A DNA stretch of 64,000 nt from Caballeronia calidae (lineage in GTDB: Bacteria > Pseudomonadota > Gammaproteobacteria > Burkholderiales > Burkholderiaceae). Numbering within the stretch: the first letter of the stretch is position 1; every line of letters starts with the position of its first letter. The position numbers were made by a program, and so were the translations under genes. The notes beneath the pieces were generated by a model. That model had not been told where the DNA came from, did no database searches, and worked only from the letters and a program-made list of their open reading frames with translations. Below are positions 19,474-28,565 of the stretch, in pieces. The stretch is taken from the NCBI RefSeq assembly GCF_900044055.2, contig NZ_FCOX02000026.1, positions 1-64,000 on the forward strand. The letters are read 5' to 3'.

Positions 19474-20807
19474 GCACGCTGTCGTCGCATTCCCTGCTGC
19501 ACTGGCCGCGAACGCTGTTCGCGCGGCTCGCGCTGATACTCGTGGTCGGGCTGGCGCTCGCGCAGACCTTCTCGTTCCTTCTGACGATGCGGGAACGCGA
19601 CGAATCGATGACCAACGTGATGATGGGCTACGTCGAGCGCGAGGTCGCGAGCTCGGTCGCGTTGCTCGATCATCTGCCGCCGGACGAACGCGCGGCGTGG
19701 CTGCCGCGTCTCGCGCGGCGCAGCTACATGTTCATCCTCGGACCGGGCATCACCGACGAAAGCGGCGCGCCGCCCGATGCGGCGCTCTCGGAGCGCTTCG
19801 CGCGCTCGATCGGCGAAGGCATCGGCAAGAAGTATCCGTTGACGGTCAATGCCGTGCCCGGCGATAAGGAGCGCTTCCAGGTGCATCTGAAGCTGACGGA
19901 CGGCTCGCCGCTCACCATCGACATGCGTCCGATGGCCGGCACGCCCTTGTCCGGCTGGCTGCCGCTGGTTCTGGTGCTGCAACTGATCGTGCTCGGCGCG
20001 TGCTGCTGGCTCGCGGTGCGTCTCGCGACCGGCCCGCTCAAGCGCCTCGCCAGCGCCGCCGATACGCTCGGCCCCGATCTCAAGGCCGAGCGTCTGCCCG
20101 AATCCGGCCCGGAGGAAGTCGCGCGCGCGGCGAAGGCATTCAACGCGATGCAGGACCGCGTCTCGATGTACATGACCCAGCGCATGCAGATTCTCGCCGC
20201 GATCACGCACGACCTGCAGACGCCGATCACGCGCATGCGCCTGCGCGTCGACGTGATGGACGACGAGACGACCGGCGCGAAGCTCCAGCAGGACCTGAAG
20301 GAAATGGAATCGCTCGTGAAGGAAGGCGTGACCTACGCGCGCACGCTGCACGGCACGAACGAGGCGCCGCGCCGCATCGATCCGGACGCGCTGTTCGAAA
20401 GCATCGTCGACGATTATCTCGACGCCGGGCAGACGGTCACGCTCTCCGGCAGCATCGGCGGTGCGTTGATGGCGCCCCCGCAGGCGTTGAAGCGCGTCGT
20501 GGGCAATCTCGTCGATAACGCGATCAAGTATTCCGGCGCGGCCGAGATCGAAGTCGCCACGCGCGACGATGGCCGCGCCGTCATCTCCGTGCTCGATCGC
20601 GGACCGGGCATTCCCGATGAATCGCTGGAAGCGGTGTTCGAGCCGTTCGTGCGGCTGGAAGGCTCGCGCAACCGGCAGACGGGCGGCACGGGGCTGGGCC
20701 TCGCCATCGCCCGCCAGCTCACGCTCGCGATGGACGCGTCGCTGACGCTGCATCATCGCGAAGGCGGCGGGCTGGAAGCCCGGCTCGTGCTGAAGACGGC
20801 CGCATAA
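19470..20807 (+). CDS. EnvZ-type sensor histidine kinase
   Basis: 445 residues. Membrane helices at about 17-40 and 158-180 enclose a periplasmic sensor of about 115 residues. HAMP domain follows, then the H-box ITHDLQTPITRMR with H247 as the likely phosphorylated residue, and the ATPase boxes N (VGNLVDNAIKYSG), G1 (DRGPGIP) and G2 (GGTGLGLAIA). Sits in the RisS/EnvZ branch by layout. Signal unknown; an envelope or redox signal would fit the nearby exported redoxin. Confidence 0.9.
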   Translation: MSTLSSHSLLHWPRTLFARLALILVVGLALAQTFSFLLTMRERDESMTNVMMGYVEREVASSVALLDHLPPDERAAWLPRLARRSYMFILGPGITDESGAPPDAALSERFARSIGEGIGKKYPLTVNAVPGDKERFQVHLKLTDGSPLTIDMRPMAGTPLSGWLPLVLVLQLIVLGACCWLAVRLATGPLKRLASAADTLGPDLKAERLPESGPEEVARAAKAFNAMQDRVSMYMTQRMQILAAITHDLQTPITRMRLRVDVMDDETTGAKLQQDLKEMESLVKEGVTYARTLHGTNEAPRRIDPDALFESIVDDYLDAGQTVTLSGSIGGALMAPPQALKRVVGNLVDNAIKYSGAAEIEVATRDDGRAVISVLDRGPGIPDESLEAVFEPFVRLEGSRNRQTGGTGLGLAIARQLTLAMDASLTLHHREGGGLEARLVLKTAA

Positions 20808-20953
20808 AAATACGACGTCCTATTTCGCAATCGGCCTACATGTTAGCCCCGCTTGACGCCGCCTAGCCAACTCCGCTAACGTTTGCTCCATGACGCGCGG
20901 CCCCACGCGCGCACCCCACATGGCTGGAGACGTCATGCTTCGTCGCGATATAG

Positions 20954-20964
20954 TTGTACGACAT
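20954..20964 (+). promoter_or_regulatory. Possible GntR/FadR-type operator upstream of the GH28 gene
   Basis: TTGTACGACAT, one mismatch from the palindrome TTGTACGACAA. Palindromes of this form are bound by FadR-subfamily GntR regulators of uronate and sugar-acid genes. It lies 138 bases upstream of a polygalacturonase start, which fits. Not tested against a motif model. Confidence 0.35.
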
Positions 20965-21101
20965 CGTTTGTGTACCCGGCAACGTCCTGCGCTGACGCCG
21001 CGCTGACGCGCGTTTTCTCTTCCTTCACATACGCCCCAAATCGGCCGCCGCCGCGTCCGCGCGTCGTCGCGCGCCTGCAGAACACACACAAGGAGACATC
21101 G

Positions 21102-23120
21102 ATGAAGCAACCGAAAAACGCACCGGCTGTACGATCCGCCGCGCGCCGCACGTTCGTGAAATTCGCCGGCATCTCGGCGGGCGCGCCGCTCATCGGCGCG
21201 ATGAGCACGTTCGGCGTGCTCGCCGGCTGCGGCGGCCACGACGACAACTCCGGCTCCAGTTCCAGCTCCGGCACGACGCCGCCCGCCGCGCAAGACCCGA
21301 TCTGGGGCTCGTCCGGCTCGGCGACGCAGATCGTGAACGCGCTGCAGAGCGTGTCGAAGTCGATGTTCCCCGACCGTCAGTTCCCCGTCACCGATTACGG
21401 TGCGAAGCCCTGCGCGGTCGTCGCGGCGACGAATCCGTACACCGATCCGGCGAAATCGCCGCTGTCCACCGGCGCGGACCAGACCAACGCGCCCGGCTCG
21501 TTCGACTCGCGCCCCGCGTTTCTCGCGGCCATCGCGGCATGCAACGCGGCGGGCGGCGGCCATGTCGTCGTGCCCGCGGGCACTTGGTACTGCGCGGGGC
21601 CGATCGTGCTGCTGTCCAACGTCGATTTCCATCTCTCCGCGAACTGCACGATCTACTTCAGCCCGAATCCCGCCGACTACGCGAAGGACGGCCCGATCGA
21701 CTGCGGCGCGAACGGCAAGCTCTACTACAGCCGCTGGCAGGCCAACGATTGCCTCAACTACGGCCCGCCGGTCTACGCGCGCAACCAGAAGAACATCGCC
21801 GTGACGGGCGAAGGCGACACATCCGTGCTCAACGGCCAGGCGATGACACCGTTCGCGGGCAGCGGCAACACGGCCACGTGCTGGTGGACGTGGAAGGGCA
21901 ACAGCGGCGTCTACGGCTGCGTGAATTCGTCGACGCCTTCGCAGGCATCGGTCAATCCGAACAACGTCGATCTGAAAACCGCGGTGCCCGGCATCCCGGA
22001 TGCGCTCTACGCCAAGCTCACCGATCCCGCCACGCCCTGGCAGCAGGACCAGAATTACCTGCCCGCGCTATCGGAAGCGGGTGTCGCGATCGAGAAGCGC
22101 ATCTTCGGCATCGGGCATTATCTGCGGCCCTGCATGGTCGAATTCATCGGCTGCACCAACGTGCTGATGGAAAGTTATCGCACGAACAACACGCCGTTCT
22201 GGCAGCATCATCCGACCGATTGCGAGAATGTCGTGATGCGCGGCGTGACGGTGGACAGCATCGGCCCGAACAACGACGGCTTCGACCCCGACGCGTGCGA
22301 CATGGTCCTCTGCGAGAACGTCACGTTCAACACCGGCGACGACTGCATCGCGATCAAATCGGGCAAGGATCTCGACACGCAATACGGCCCGGCGCAGAAC
22401 CACGTCATCCAGAACTGCACGATGAACAGCGGCCACGGCGGCATCACGCTCGGCAGCGAAATGGGCGGCGGCATCCAGAAGATTTATGCGCGCAACCTGC
22501 AGATGCTCAACAAGTTCTGGGCGACGAATTCGCTGAACATCGCGATCCGCGTCAAGACGAACATGAATCGCGGCGGCTTCGTGAAGGACTTCTACGTCGA
22601 CAACGTGACGCTGCCCAACGGCGTGAGCCTCACGCCTTCGGGCTACGGCAGCAGCATGCTCGCGGGCAGCCCGATCAACTCGACGGTGCCCATCGGCGTG
22701 GTGACGGCGACGGCGGCGAATCCGTCGGCATCGCAAGGCGGGATCATCACGTTCGATTGCGATTATCAGCCGTCGAAGGACGCGATCCGCACGCGGCCCG
22801 CGCTCGTGCAGAACGTGAATATCTCGAACGTGAAGGCGAGCAATGTGTCGCTGAACGGCGTGACGGGCTCGTGCTTTCAGGCGATCGTCGCGCAAGGTCC
22901 GGTCGCGTTCGACTACAACGGGCCCGCGCCCACGCCGGCGATTCCCGCGATCACCGGCGTCACCATCACGGATTGCGATTTCGGCACGCCGGCCGCCGCC
23001 GGTCCCGCCACCGCGACGACGCCCGGCCCGATCTACGCGTACAACGTGCACGACATCGCGTTGAAGAACACGGTGATCGCGGGCGTGACGATGAACTCGA
23101 CGGTCAGCGATCCGCGTTGA
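21102..23120 (+). CDS. GH28 polygalacturonase, Tat-exported, possible lipoprotein
   Basis: 672 residues from the ATG at 21102, with AAGGAG upstream. The N-terminus has a twin-arginine motif (ARRTFVKF), a hydrophobic stretch, and LAGC, which could be a lipobox, then a Ser-rich linker. The catalytic domain has the GH28 motifs in order: NNDGFDPD (about 388), GDDCIAIKSG (about 412), GHGGITLGSE (about 443) and IRVKTN (about 480). These bind and hydrolyse galacturonan; the N-terminal extension fits exo-acting bacterial enzymes. The gene is alone, with no pectate transport or uronate catabolism genes in the window. Its stop TGA abuts the stop of the convergent GT2 gene. Confidence 0.88.
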   Translation: MKQPKNAPAVRSAARRTFVKFAGISAGAPLIGAMSTFGVLAGCGGHDDNSGSSSSSGTTPPAAQDPIWGSSGSATQIVNALQSVSKSMFPDRQFPVTDYGAKPCAVVAATNPYTDPAKSPLSTGADQTNAPGSFDSRPAFLAAIAACNAAGGGHVVVPAGTWYCAGPIVLLSNVDFHLSANCTIYFSPNPADYAKDGPIDCGANGKLYYSRWQANDCLNYGPPVYARNQKNIAVTGEGDTSVLNGQAMTPFAGSGNTATCWWTWKGNSGVYGCVNSSTPSQASVNPNNVDLKTAVPGIPDALYAKLTDPATPWQQDQNYLPALSEAGVAIEKRIFGIGHYLRPCMVEFIGCTNVLMESYRTNNTPFWQHHPTDCENVVMRGVTVDSIGPNNDGFDPDACDMVLCENVTFNTGDDCIAIKSGKDLDTQYGPAQNHVIQNCTMNSGHGGITLGSEMGGGIQKIYARNLQMLNKFWATNSLNIAIRVKTNMNRGGFVKDFYVDNVTLPNGVSLTPSGYGSSMLAGSPINSTVPIGVVTATAANPSASQGGIITFDCDYQPSKDAIRTRPALVQNVNISNVKASNVSLNGVTGSCFQAIVAQGPVAFDYNGPAPTPAIPAITGVTITDCDFGTPAAAGPATATTPGPIYAYNVHDIALKNTVIAGVTMNSTVSDPR

Positions 23121-23888
23121 TCATCGTCCGCTGAGTCTTCGCAGGATGAGGAGCGGCAATCGCAGCACGAAGCCGAAGAACAGACGCGCGTGCATCCACG
23201 TGAGCAGCGCGTTGTCGCGGCCATAGTGAAAATGCGAGACGCCGCCCTCTTCCGGCGTGAAGTAGCGCACGGGCGCGTCGAGGTTGATCGGGCGCACGCC
23301 GCGCCAGCACAGACGCACGACCGCCTCTGGATCGAAGTCGAAGCGGCGCATGAAGGGCTGCCTGCGCATTAGCGAAGCGAGCGGCGCTATCGGATAGACG
23401 CGAAAGCCGTACAGCGAATCGCCGATGCCCATCCACAGCGTTTCGAGATTCGCCCAGCCGTTCGAGATACGCCGTCCCTGCACGCGCAACTGCGGCGCGC
23501 TGGCGTCGAATTTCGGGCGGCCGAGGATCATCGCGTCGGGCGCGTTCATCGACGTTTGCATGAACGTGCGGATCAGCGCGGCGGGATGCTGGCCGTCCGA
23601 GTCCATCGTGAGCGCGTGCGTGAAGCCGAGCTTCGCGGCTTCGTCGAGGCCCGCGAGAATCGCTGCGCCCTTGCCGCGATTCTCCGGCAGCACGATCACG
23701 CGCAGGTCCGGATCGGCTTCGGCCATTCTCATGAGGCGTTCGGCGCTGCCGTCCGTGCTGCCATCGACGACGACCCACACCGGATTCCACTGCTCGCGCG
23801 CGCCCCGCACCGTTTCTTCGACTTTCTCGCCGGGGTTGTAGCTCGGAATGAGGACGAGATGCGTGGATGATGCGCGTGTCGAAGGCAT
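23121..23888 (-). CDS. Family 2 glycosyltransferase of the aryl polyene cluster
   Basis: 255 residues. N-terminal nucleotide-binding part IPSYNPGEKVEET, then the DxD region TMDSDGQHP (D96, D98) that binds the sugar-nucleotide metal. GT2 genes of this dolichol-phosphate-mannose-synthase-like form recur in aryl polyene, xanthomonadin and flexirubin clusters, where the polyene acid is attached to a lipid or sugar. Last gene of the left arm, 61 bases after the acyltransferase. Acceptor unknown. Confidence 0.8.
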   Translation of the reverse strand: MPSTRASSTHLVLIPSYNPGEKVEETVRGAREQWNPVWVVVDGSTDGSAERLMRMAEADPDLRVIVLPENRGKGAAILAGLDEAAKLGFTHALTMDSDGQHPAALIRTFMQTSMNAPDAMILGRPKFDASAPQLRVQGRRISNGWANLETLWMGIGDSLYGFRVYPIAPLASLMRRQPFMRRFDFDPEAVVRLCWRGVRPINLDAPVRYFTPEEGGVSHFHYGRDNALLTWMHARLFFGFVLRLPLLILRRLSGR

Positions 23889-23949
23889 TGAAAAAACGAA
23901 AAGCGGAATGGGATGCGACGAATTTTAACGTCTGCCGACGCGGACGCTT

Positions 23950-24759
23950 TCAGCCGCGCGGGCGATGCGCGTCGAGCTCGCCCGCATAGAAGCGCTGCAA
24001 TTCGCCGATGAACGCCTGCAACGCGGCGTGGTCGCGTCCCGGCGGCGCGAAGCGGCGGCCGAGCGTCACGCGATAGGTGATCGGCAGCGCGGGCTTCTTG
24101 AAGATTTGCCAGCCCTTGCCGAGAAAGCCCGAATCCGTCTCGATGATGAGCGTCTGCACCGGCACCTGCGCGCGCGCCGCGATCAGCGCGATGCCGCCCT
24201 TCAGCGGATTCACCGCCGCCTGCCCGGTGCGCGTGCCCTCGGGAAACAGCAGCAGCGGCGCGCCGCGCTGCAACTCGGCGACGGCCGCGCGAATCAGCCC
24301 GACGGACGTATCGTTGACGATATAGCCCGCGAGCAGCGCGCCCGGTCCGAGGAAGACGTTGCCCGCGACATCGCCCTTCATCACGCAGCAGGTGTCGGGC
24401 ACGCGCGACGCGATCAGGAGCGCGTCGAGCAGGCACGGATGGTTCGGCGCGAGGATCATCGCGGGCTGGCCCGCGAGCGAATCGAGGTCCGAGAGATCGA
24501 AGCGGCAGGCGCCGAGCGTGCGCAGCAGCGCGAAGTACATATGCCACACGCGCTGCACGACGGTACGCCCGACGCGCCGCCCGGCATCGACGGACAGCAC
24601 GCGCCGCAGAATCAGCGCGAACGGAAACCACGCGAGACACACGAGCGCCAGCACGACGAGCGCGAAATAAAACGCCACGCATTGCCACGCGGATTCGAGC
24701 GCGGCCACGAACGACGGCTTCCCGTCCGCGCCGCCGATTTTCCGATGCGCGTCACTCAT
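23950..24759 (-). CDS. PlsC-like 1-acyl-glycerol-phosphate acyltransferase of the aryl polyene cluster
   Basis: 269 residues from the ATG at 24759. A hydrophobic N-terminal anchor (about 28-55), then the acyltransferase motifs NHPCLLD (H107 and D112, HX4D) and FPEGTR (172-177). In aryl polyene clusters such enzymes are thought to load the polyene acyl group onto a lipid. The start overlaps the end of the MipA gene by eight bases, showing one transcript. The frame is open further upstream, but inside the MipA gene. Confidence 0.82.
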   Translation of the reverse strand: MSDAHRKIGGADGKPSFVAALESAWQCVAFYFALVVLALVCLAWFPFALILRRVLSVDAGRRVGRTVVQRVWHMYFALLRTLGACRFDLSDLDSLAGQPAMILAPNHPCLLDALLIASRVPDTCCVMKGDVAGNVFLGPGALLAGYIVNDTSVGLIRAAVAELQRGAPLLLFPEGTRTGQAAVNPLKGGIALIAARAQVPVQTLIIETDSGFLGKGWQIFKKPALPITYRVTLGRRFAPPGRDHAALQAFIGELQRFYAGELDAHRPRG

Positions 24760-25609
24760 CGCTCGACACCATTTTCGACGACTGCCCGAACACCCACGCG
24801 ACCGCCACGCCGCCCGAGAGCACGCTTTTCTGCCGGACGAGCGGGCTGTCGGCGAAGCTCGCGCCCGCGATGTTCGCGTAGCGCATGAACGCGCCGACCC
24901 AGTAGCGGCTGAAGCGCCGCGACATCGACACGAGCGCCTGCGTGCCCGCGTAGCCGCCGCTCGCCTGGAACGCGGGACGGCCCGGCGTCGCGTATTGCGG
25001 CGCGACCGTGTAGTAGTGGTCGCTGTACTTGCCGTCGGCGAACATCGGCCCGGCGAGCATGCCGACGCGCAAGCCCGAAACGCCCGCGACATCGACGAGA
25101 TCGAGGTTCACGTTCGGCTCGAACTGCCAGCCGACCGTCTTCGGCGACGATTCCAGCGTGATGCCCATGCGCACCGGCAGACGCAGATCGAGCAGCATGT
25201 CGCGCGACGGCGTGCGCCACAGATGCACTTCCACCGACGGGCCGATTTCGATCGTCGGCTTGAGATCGGGCATGCCGGCGCGCGCGTTGTCGTCGTGGCT
25301 GGACACGGGCAGCGAGCCGAGCAGGCTGATATTGAAGTTGACGCGGTCGGTGTCGAGCAGCTGGCCGCGCACGCCGTCGCGGTCGGCGCGAAAGAACTTG
25401 CCGCGATAGATCACATACGGAAACGGGAAGACCCACGCGCGCGTCTGGTCGGAGCCGGGATAGTGCGGAAACGCGGCCACGCCCATGCCGATGCCGAGTT
25501 CCCACAGCGGCTTGCTCGGCGGCGGCATGTCTTCCGCGCGCGCCGCCCCGCTCGCGATGAGCAGCATCAGCAGCGCCACGCGCGGTGAACGGATTACCGG
25601 CATCGTCAT
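24752..25609 (-). CDS. MipA/OmpV-family outer membrane protein
   Basis: 285 residues: signal peptide about 1-25 (MTMPVIRSPRVALLMLLIAS, ending ARA), then a beta-barrel-like sequence with alternating hydrophobic residues and a terminal W-V-F-G-x-S-x segment. MipA/OmpV signature stretches GIGMGVAAFPHYPGSDQ and VFPFPYVIYRGKFF are clear; the usual 'Y-x-G-S-x' motif is present. It is translationally coupled to the flavoprotein (TGATG). Its place inside an aryl polyene arm suggests a role in placing the pigment in the outer membrane, an inference. Confidence 0.82.
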   Translation of the reverse strand: MTMPVIRSPRVALLMLLIASGAARAEDMPPPSKPLWELGIGMGVAAFPHYPGSDQTRAWVFPFPYVIYRGKFFRADRDGVRGQLLDTDRVNFNISLLGSLPVSSHDDNARAGMPDLKPTIEIGPSVEVHLWRTPSRDMLLDLRLPVRMGITLESSPKTVGWQFEPNVNLDLVDVAGVSGLRVGMLAGPMFADGKYSDHYYTVAPQYATPGRPAFQASGGYAGTQALVSMSRRFSRYWVGAFMRYANIAGASFADSPLVRQKSVLSGGVAVAWVFGQSSKMVSSDE

Positions 25610-26952
25610 CAATTGGCCGACGGCTCCGCACGTTCCGCGTCGCTCAGATTGCGGCGGCGCTGGCGGTACGCGCGCAGCGAGTTGCGCCAGTCGAGCGCCG
25701 CCGCGATGTAATACACGCTCTTGAACGCGCGCAGCGAATGCCAGATCGGCGTCGTGCCGAAGATATCGCCCGCGAGCAGCGACAACAGCGCTTCCTTCAT
25801 GCGCAGCGGATTCTTCGGGCCCATGAAGAGATTGCGCATCGTCGGCGAGGTCATGCGATAGATGAACCACGAGAACTCGCGCGGACCGTGGCGCATGTCG
25901 CGATCGAACTTCGCGAGCGCGGCTTGCGCATGGGCGGGATTCGCGAGCGCCTTGTCGATGGCTTCCGCGCCCGCGAACGCGCTTTGCATCGCGAGCATCA
26001 CGCCGGACGAGAACACGGGATCGATGAACGCGAAGGCATCGCCGAGGAGCAGGAAGTTGCGCTCGTGCGTCATGTCGCCGGTGTAGGAATAGTTGCCCGT
26101 CGCGTGGACGTCGCTGATCAGCTCGGCATCTTTCAGGCGCCCGGCGAGCGGCGCGCACAGCGCGATGGTCTCGCGAAAGAACGCCTCCACCGACGTGCCC
26201 TTCGGACGCTGCTTCAGATACGCGGGCCACACGACCGCGCCGACGCTCGTCGCGCCGTCCGCGAGCGGAATGAACCAGAACCAGCCGTGCTCGAACCAGA
26301 ACACGGTGATGTTGCCCTCGTTCGCGCCTTCGTTGCGCTGCGCGTTCCTGAAGTGGCCATACAGCGCCGACGAGTTGTGTCGCTCGTTACGGCGCTTGGT
26401 CTTGAAGTGATTCGCGAGCAGCGTGTCGCGGCCCGATGCATCGACGACGAAGCGCGCCCGCACTTGCTCCGTGCGGCCATCGTCGTGCTCGGCGTTGATC
26501 GTCGCGTTGGAACCGTCCGGCGCGAATGCGACATCGCGCGCGCGGCAGCCTTCGCTCACGTGCGCGCCGTGCTTCGCGGCATTGCGCAGCAGGATGTCAT
26601 CGAGTTCGGAGCGGCGCACCTGATACGCGCTCGGCATCGACTTGTCCCAGGCATCGGCGAAGAAAAAACGCTGCGTGCGATTGTCGTGCTGCGGCGACAC
26701 GAACTCGGCCGCGAGCTTGACCATGCCGATGGCGCGCACTTCATCGGCGACGCCGAGCTTGTCGAAGAGCCGCAGGTTCGCGGGCAATAGCGATTCGCCG
26801 ATATGAAAGCGCGGATGCCGCGCCTTCTCCAGCACGCGCACGCGATAGCCGCGGTCGGCGAGCAGCGTCGCCGCCGTCGCTCCGGCGGGACCGCCGCCGA
26901 TCACGACGACATCCCAGGTTTGCTGCGCTTGCGTTTGCGTCGCTTCGCTCAT
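25609..26952 (-). CDS. FAD-dependent oxidoreductase with halogenase motif, aryl polyene cluster
   Basis: 447 residues from the ATG at 26952, preceded by GAGGAG. FAD-binding GGGPAG at 19-24; HIGESLLP at 50-57; and WFWFIP at 224-229, which matches the WxWxIP signature of flavin-dependent halogenases. A Lys at 79 in GMVKLAAEFVSP lies where tryptophan halogenases have their catalytic Lys. The GDAFAFIDPVFSSG segment is the second FAD site. Xanthomonas xanthomonadins are brominated aryl polyenes and their cluster includes such an enzyme. Function here could be ring halogenation or hydroxylation. Confidence 0.75.
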   Translation of the reverse strand: MSEATQTQAQQTWDVVVIGGGPAGATAATLLADRGYRVRVLEKARHPRFHIGESLLPANLRLFDKLGVADEVRAIGMVKLAAEFVSPQHDNRTQRFFFADAWDKSMPSAYQVRRSELDDILLRNAAKHGAHVSEGCRARDVAFAPDGSNATINAEHDDGRTEQVRARFVVDASGRDTLLANHFKTKRRNERHNSSALYGHFRNAQRNEGANEGNITVFWFEHGWFWFIPLADGATSVGAVVWPAYLKQRPKGTSVEAFFRETIALCAPLAGRLKDAELISDVHATGNYSYTGDMTHERNFLLLGDAFAFIDPVFSSGVMLAMQSAFAGAEAIDKALANPAHAQAALAKFDRDMRHGPREFSWFIYRMTSPTMRNLFMGPKNPLRMKEALLSLLAGDIFGTTPIWHSLRAFKSVYYIAAALDWRNSLRAYRQRRRNLSDAERAEPSAN

Positions 26953-26972
26953 CCCGCTCCTCTTTGTCTGCT

Positions 26973-27689
26973 TCAGGCGATTCCGCCGTTGATCGACATG
27001 ACCTGACCGGTGACATACGCCGCCGCGTCCGACACCAGATACGCGACCATGCCCGCGACTTCCTCCGCGGTGCCCGCGCGCTGCGCCGGCACCAGTTGCT
27101 TGATGCGCTCGGGCGGAAACGCCTGGCCGAGCATCGGCGAATCGATGACGCCGGGCGCGACCGCATTCACCGTGATGCCGCGCGACGCGAGTTCCTGCGC
27201 GAGCGCGCGCGTCGCGCCGATCAGGCCCGCCTTCGCCGCCGCGTAGTTCACCTGCCCGCGGTTGCCCATCATCCCCGACAGCGACGACATATTGACGATG
27301 CGTCCCCAGCGCGTGCGGATCATCGGCATCAGCAGCGGCTGCGTGACGTTGAAAAAGCCGTCGAGCGTGACGTCGAGCACGCGTTTCCATTGCTGGCGCG
27401 TCATGCCGGCCATCGGCGCGTCGTCGTGGATGCCCGCGTTGTTGACGAGAATCTGCACCGGGCCGTCCGCCAGAATGCGCGCGAGCGCGGTTTCGGCGGC
27501 GTCGGGATCGGTCACGTCGAAGGCGATCGCATGCGCCGTGCCGCCCGCCTCGCGGATCGCCTGCGCGCAGCTTTCAGCGCGGTCGATGCCGCCGTTCGCG
27601 TGAATCCACACTTCGTGTCCGGCGGCCGCGAGCGAGCGGCTCACCGCCTGTCCGATCGCGCCGCTGCCGCCCGTCACGAGCGCGCGCAT
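26973..27689 (-). CDS. 3-oxoacyl-ACP reductase (FabG-like) of the aryl polyene cluster
   Basis: 238 residues. NADP-binding GGSGAIGQ at 7-14, NNAG at 83-86, catalytic S136, Y149 and K153. The segment MGNRGQVNYAAAKAG is typical of FabG. It should reduce the beta-keto group in each extension cycle. Start ATG at 27689 with GGGAG upstream; in-frame upstream Met codons lack one. 20 bases separate it from the flavoprotein gene. Confidence 0.88.
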   Translation of the reverse strand: MRALVTGGSGAIGQAVSRSLAAAGHEVWIHANGGIDRAESCAQAIREAGGTAHAIAFDVTDPDAAETALARILADGPVQILVNNAGIHDDAPMAGMTRQQWKRVLDVTLDGFFNVTQPLLMPMIRTRWGRIVNMSSLSGMMGNRGQVNYAAAKAGLIGATRALAQELASRGITVNAVAPGVIDSPMLGQAFPPERIKQLVPAQRAGTAEEVAGMVAYLVSDAAAYVTGQVMSINGGIA

Positions 27690-27839
27690 GGCGTGGCTCC
27701 CGTCATCGATTCCATTTCGCTTGTCCGTTTCCCGTGTTGCGTGGCCGCATCGGGAGCGCACGAGCGTGCGCGTCGTTCAGTCTCGATGCGGCGGATTTCA
27801 CTTGCGTGACGGCGGGCCGCGCCCGCGCCAGTGCACGCC

Positions 27840-28100
27840 TCAGCGCGTGCGGTGCGCGGCAACGTGCGCCGCGAGCGCGCCGAGGTTCGCGAAGATCTTC
27901 TGATTGTCCGGATTGTCCGAGCGCAGCTCGAAGCCATATTTCTTCGAGATGAGGAGCGCGATCTCCAGAATGTCGATGGAATCGAGCCCGAAGCCTTCTT
28001 CATACAGGCGCGTATCGGCCGAGACGGCCTTGGGATCGACATCCTCGAGATTCAGTTCGGCGACGATCAGCTCGGCGAGCTCTCTTTCCAGTTCATTCAT
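27840..28100 (-). CDS. Acyl carrier protein of the aryl polyene cluster
   Basis: 86 residues. The phosphopantetheine serine is S41 in GFGLDSIDILEIA. Helical, acidic, as expected for an ACP. First gene of the left arm; about 150 bases separate it from the ketoreductase. Aryl polyene clusters often have two ACPs; only one is seen here. Confidence 0.88.
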   Translation of the reverse strand: MNELERELAELIVAELNLEDVDPKAVSADTRLYEEGFGLDSIDILEIALLISKKYGFELRSDNPDNQKIFANLGALAAHVAAHRTR

Positions 28101-28565
28101 CGTATGCACAGACCAGCGCAAAAACGCGCGGCAAGGCCGCTCGCAAGACGTGCGCCCCGCGCTCTCCGCACGCTGCCGGCTGCCTGTTTTTGAGGTAATT
28201 GCAGTGGCGAAATTCTAGACGATGCTCTGTCGGGACGCCTAGTGGAAAAGGTAACCGGCCCTGCGGTTCGCTGCGCCGCGATAATTTCGAGAAAAATCAG
28301 TGGCTTCCCGCGCCGCTCGGGTGGCTGCGCCGGTAGGGTAGAATCCGCCCGTCTGACGAATGTAAGATCATCGAACAATCGGTTACAGACCCGGCTCGCC
28401 CCCACGCGAGAAAATGTCCCTCAGGCGGGCGACTGCCGTCTTTTTGTCCAACAAACGAGCGTTCAGAAAGAGCGCCGCAGCCGCATCCATGTTGCGTACC
28501 TTTTTCCTTCGATCAGCGTTCCCGCACCGGCTTTCCCGCGCCTTCCGCGCAAACGGAGCGCGCCG
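28101..28565. promoter_or_regulatory. Divergent promoter region of the two aryl polyene arms
   Basis: 465 bases between the ACP start (minus) and the membrane protein start (plus), with no supported gene. It contains AT-richer blocks around 28190-28300 and 28360-28380 inside otherwise GC-rich DNA. No single operator was convincing. A GGCGGGCGACTGCCGTC followed by five T at about 28424-28445 could be an attenuator-like hairpin in the plus transcript. Confidence 0.5.
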
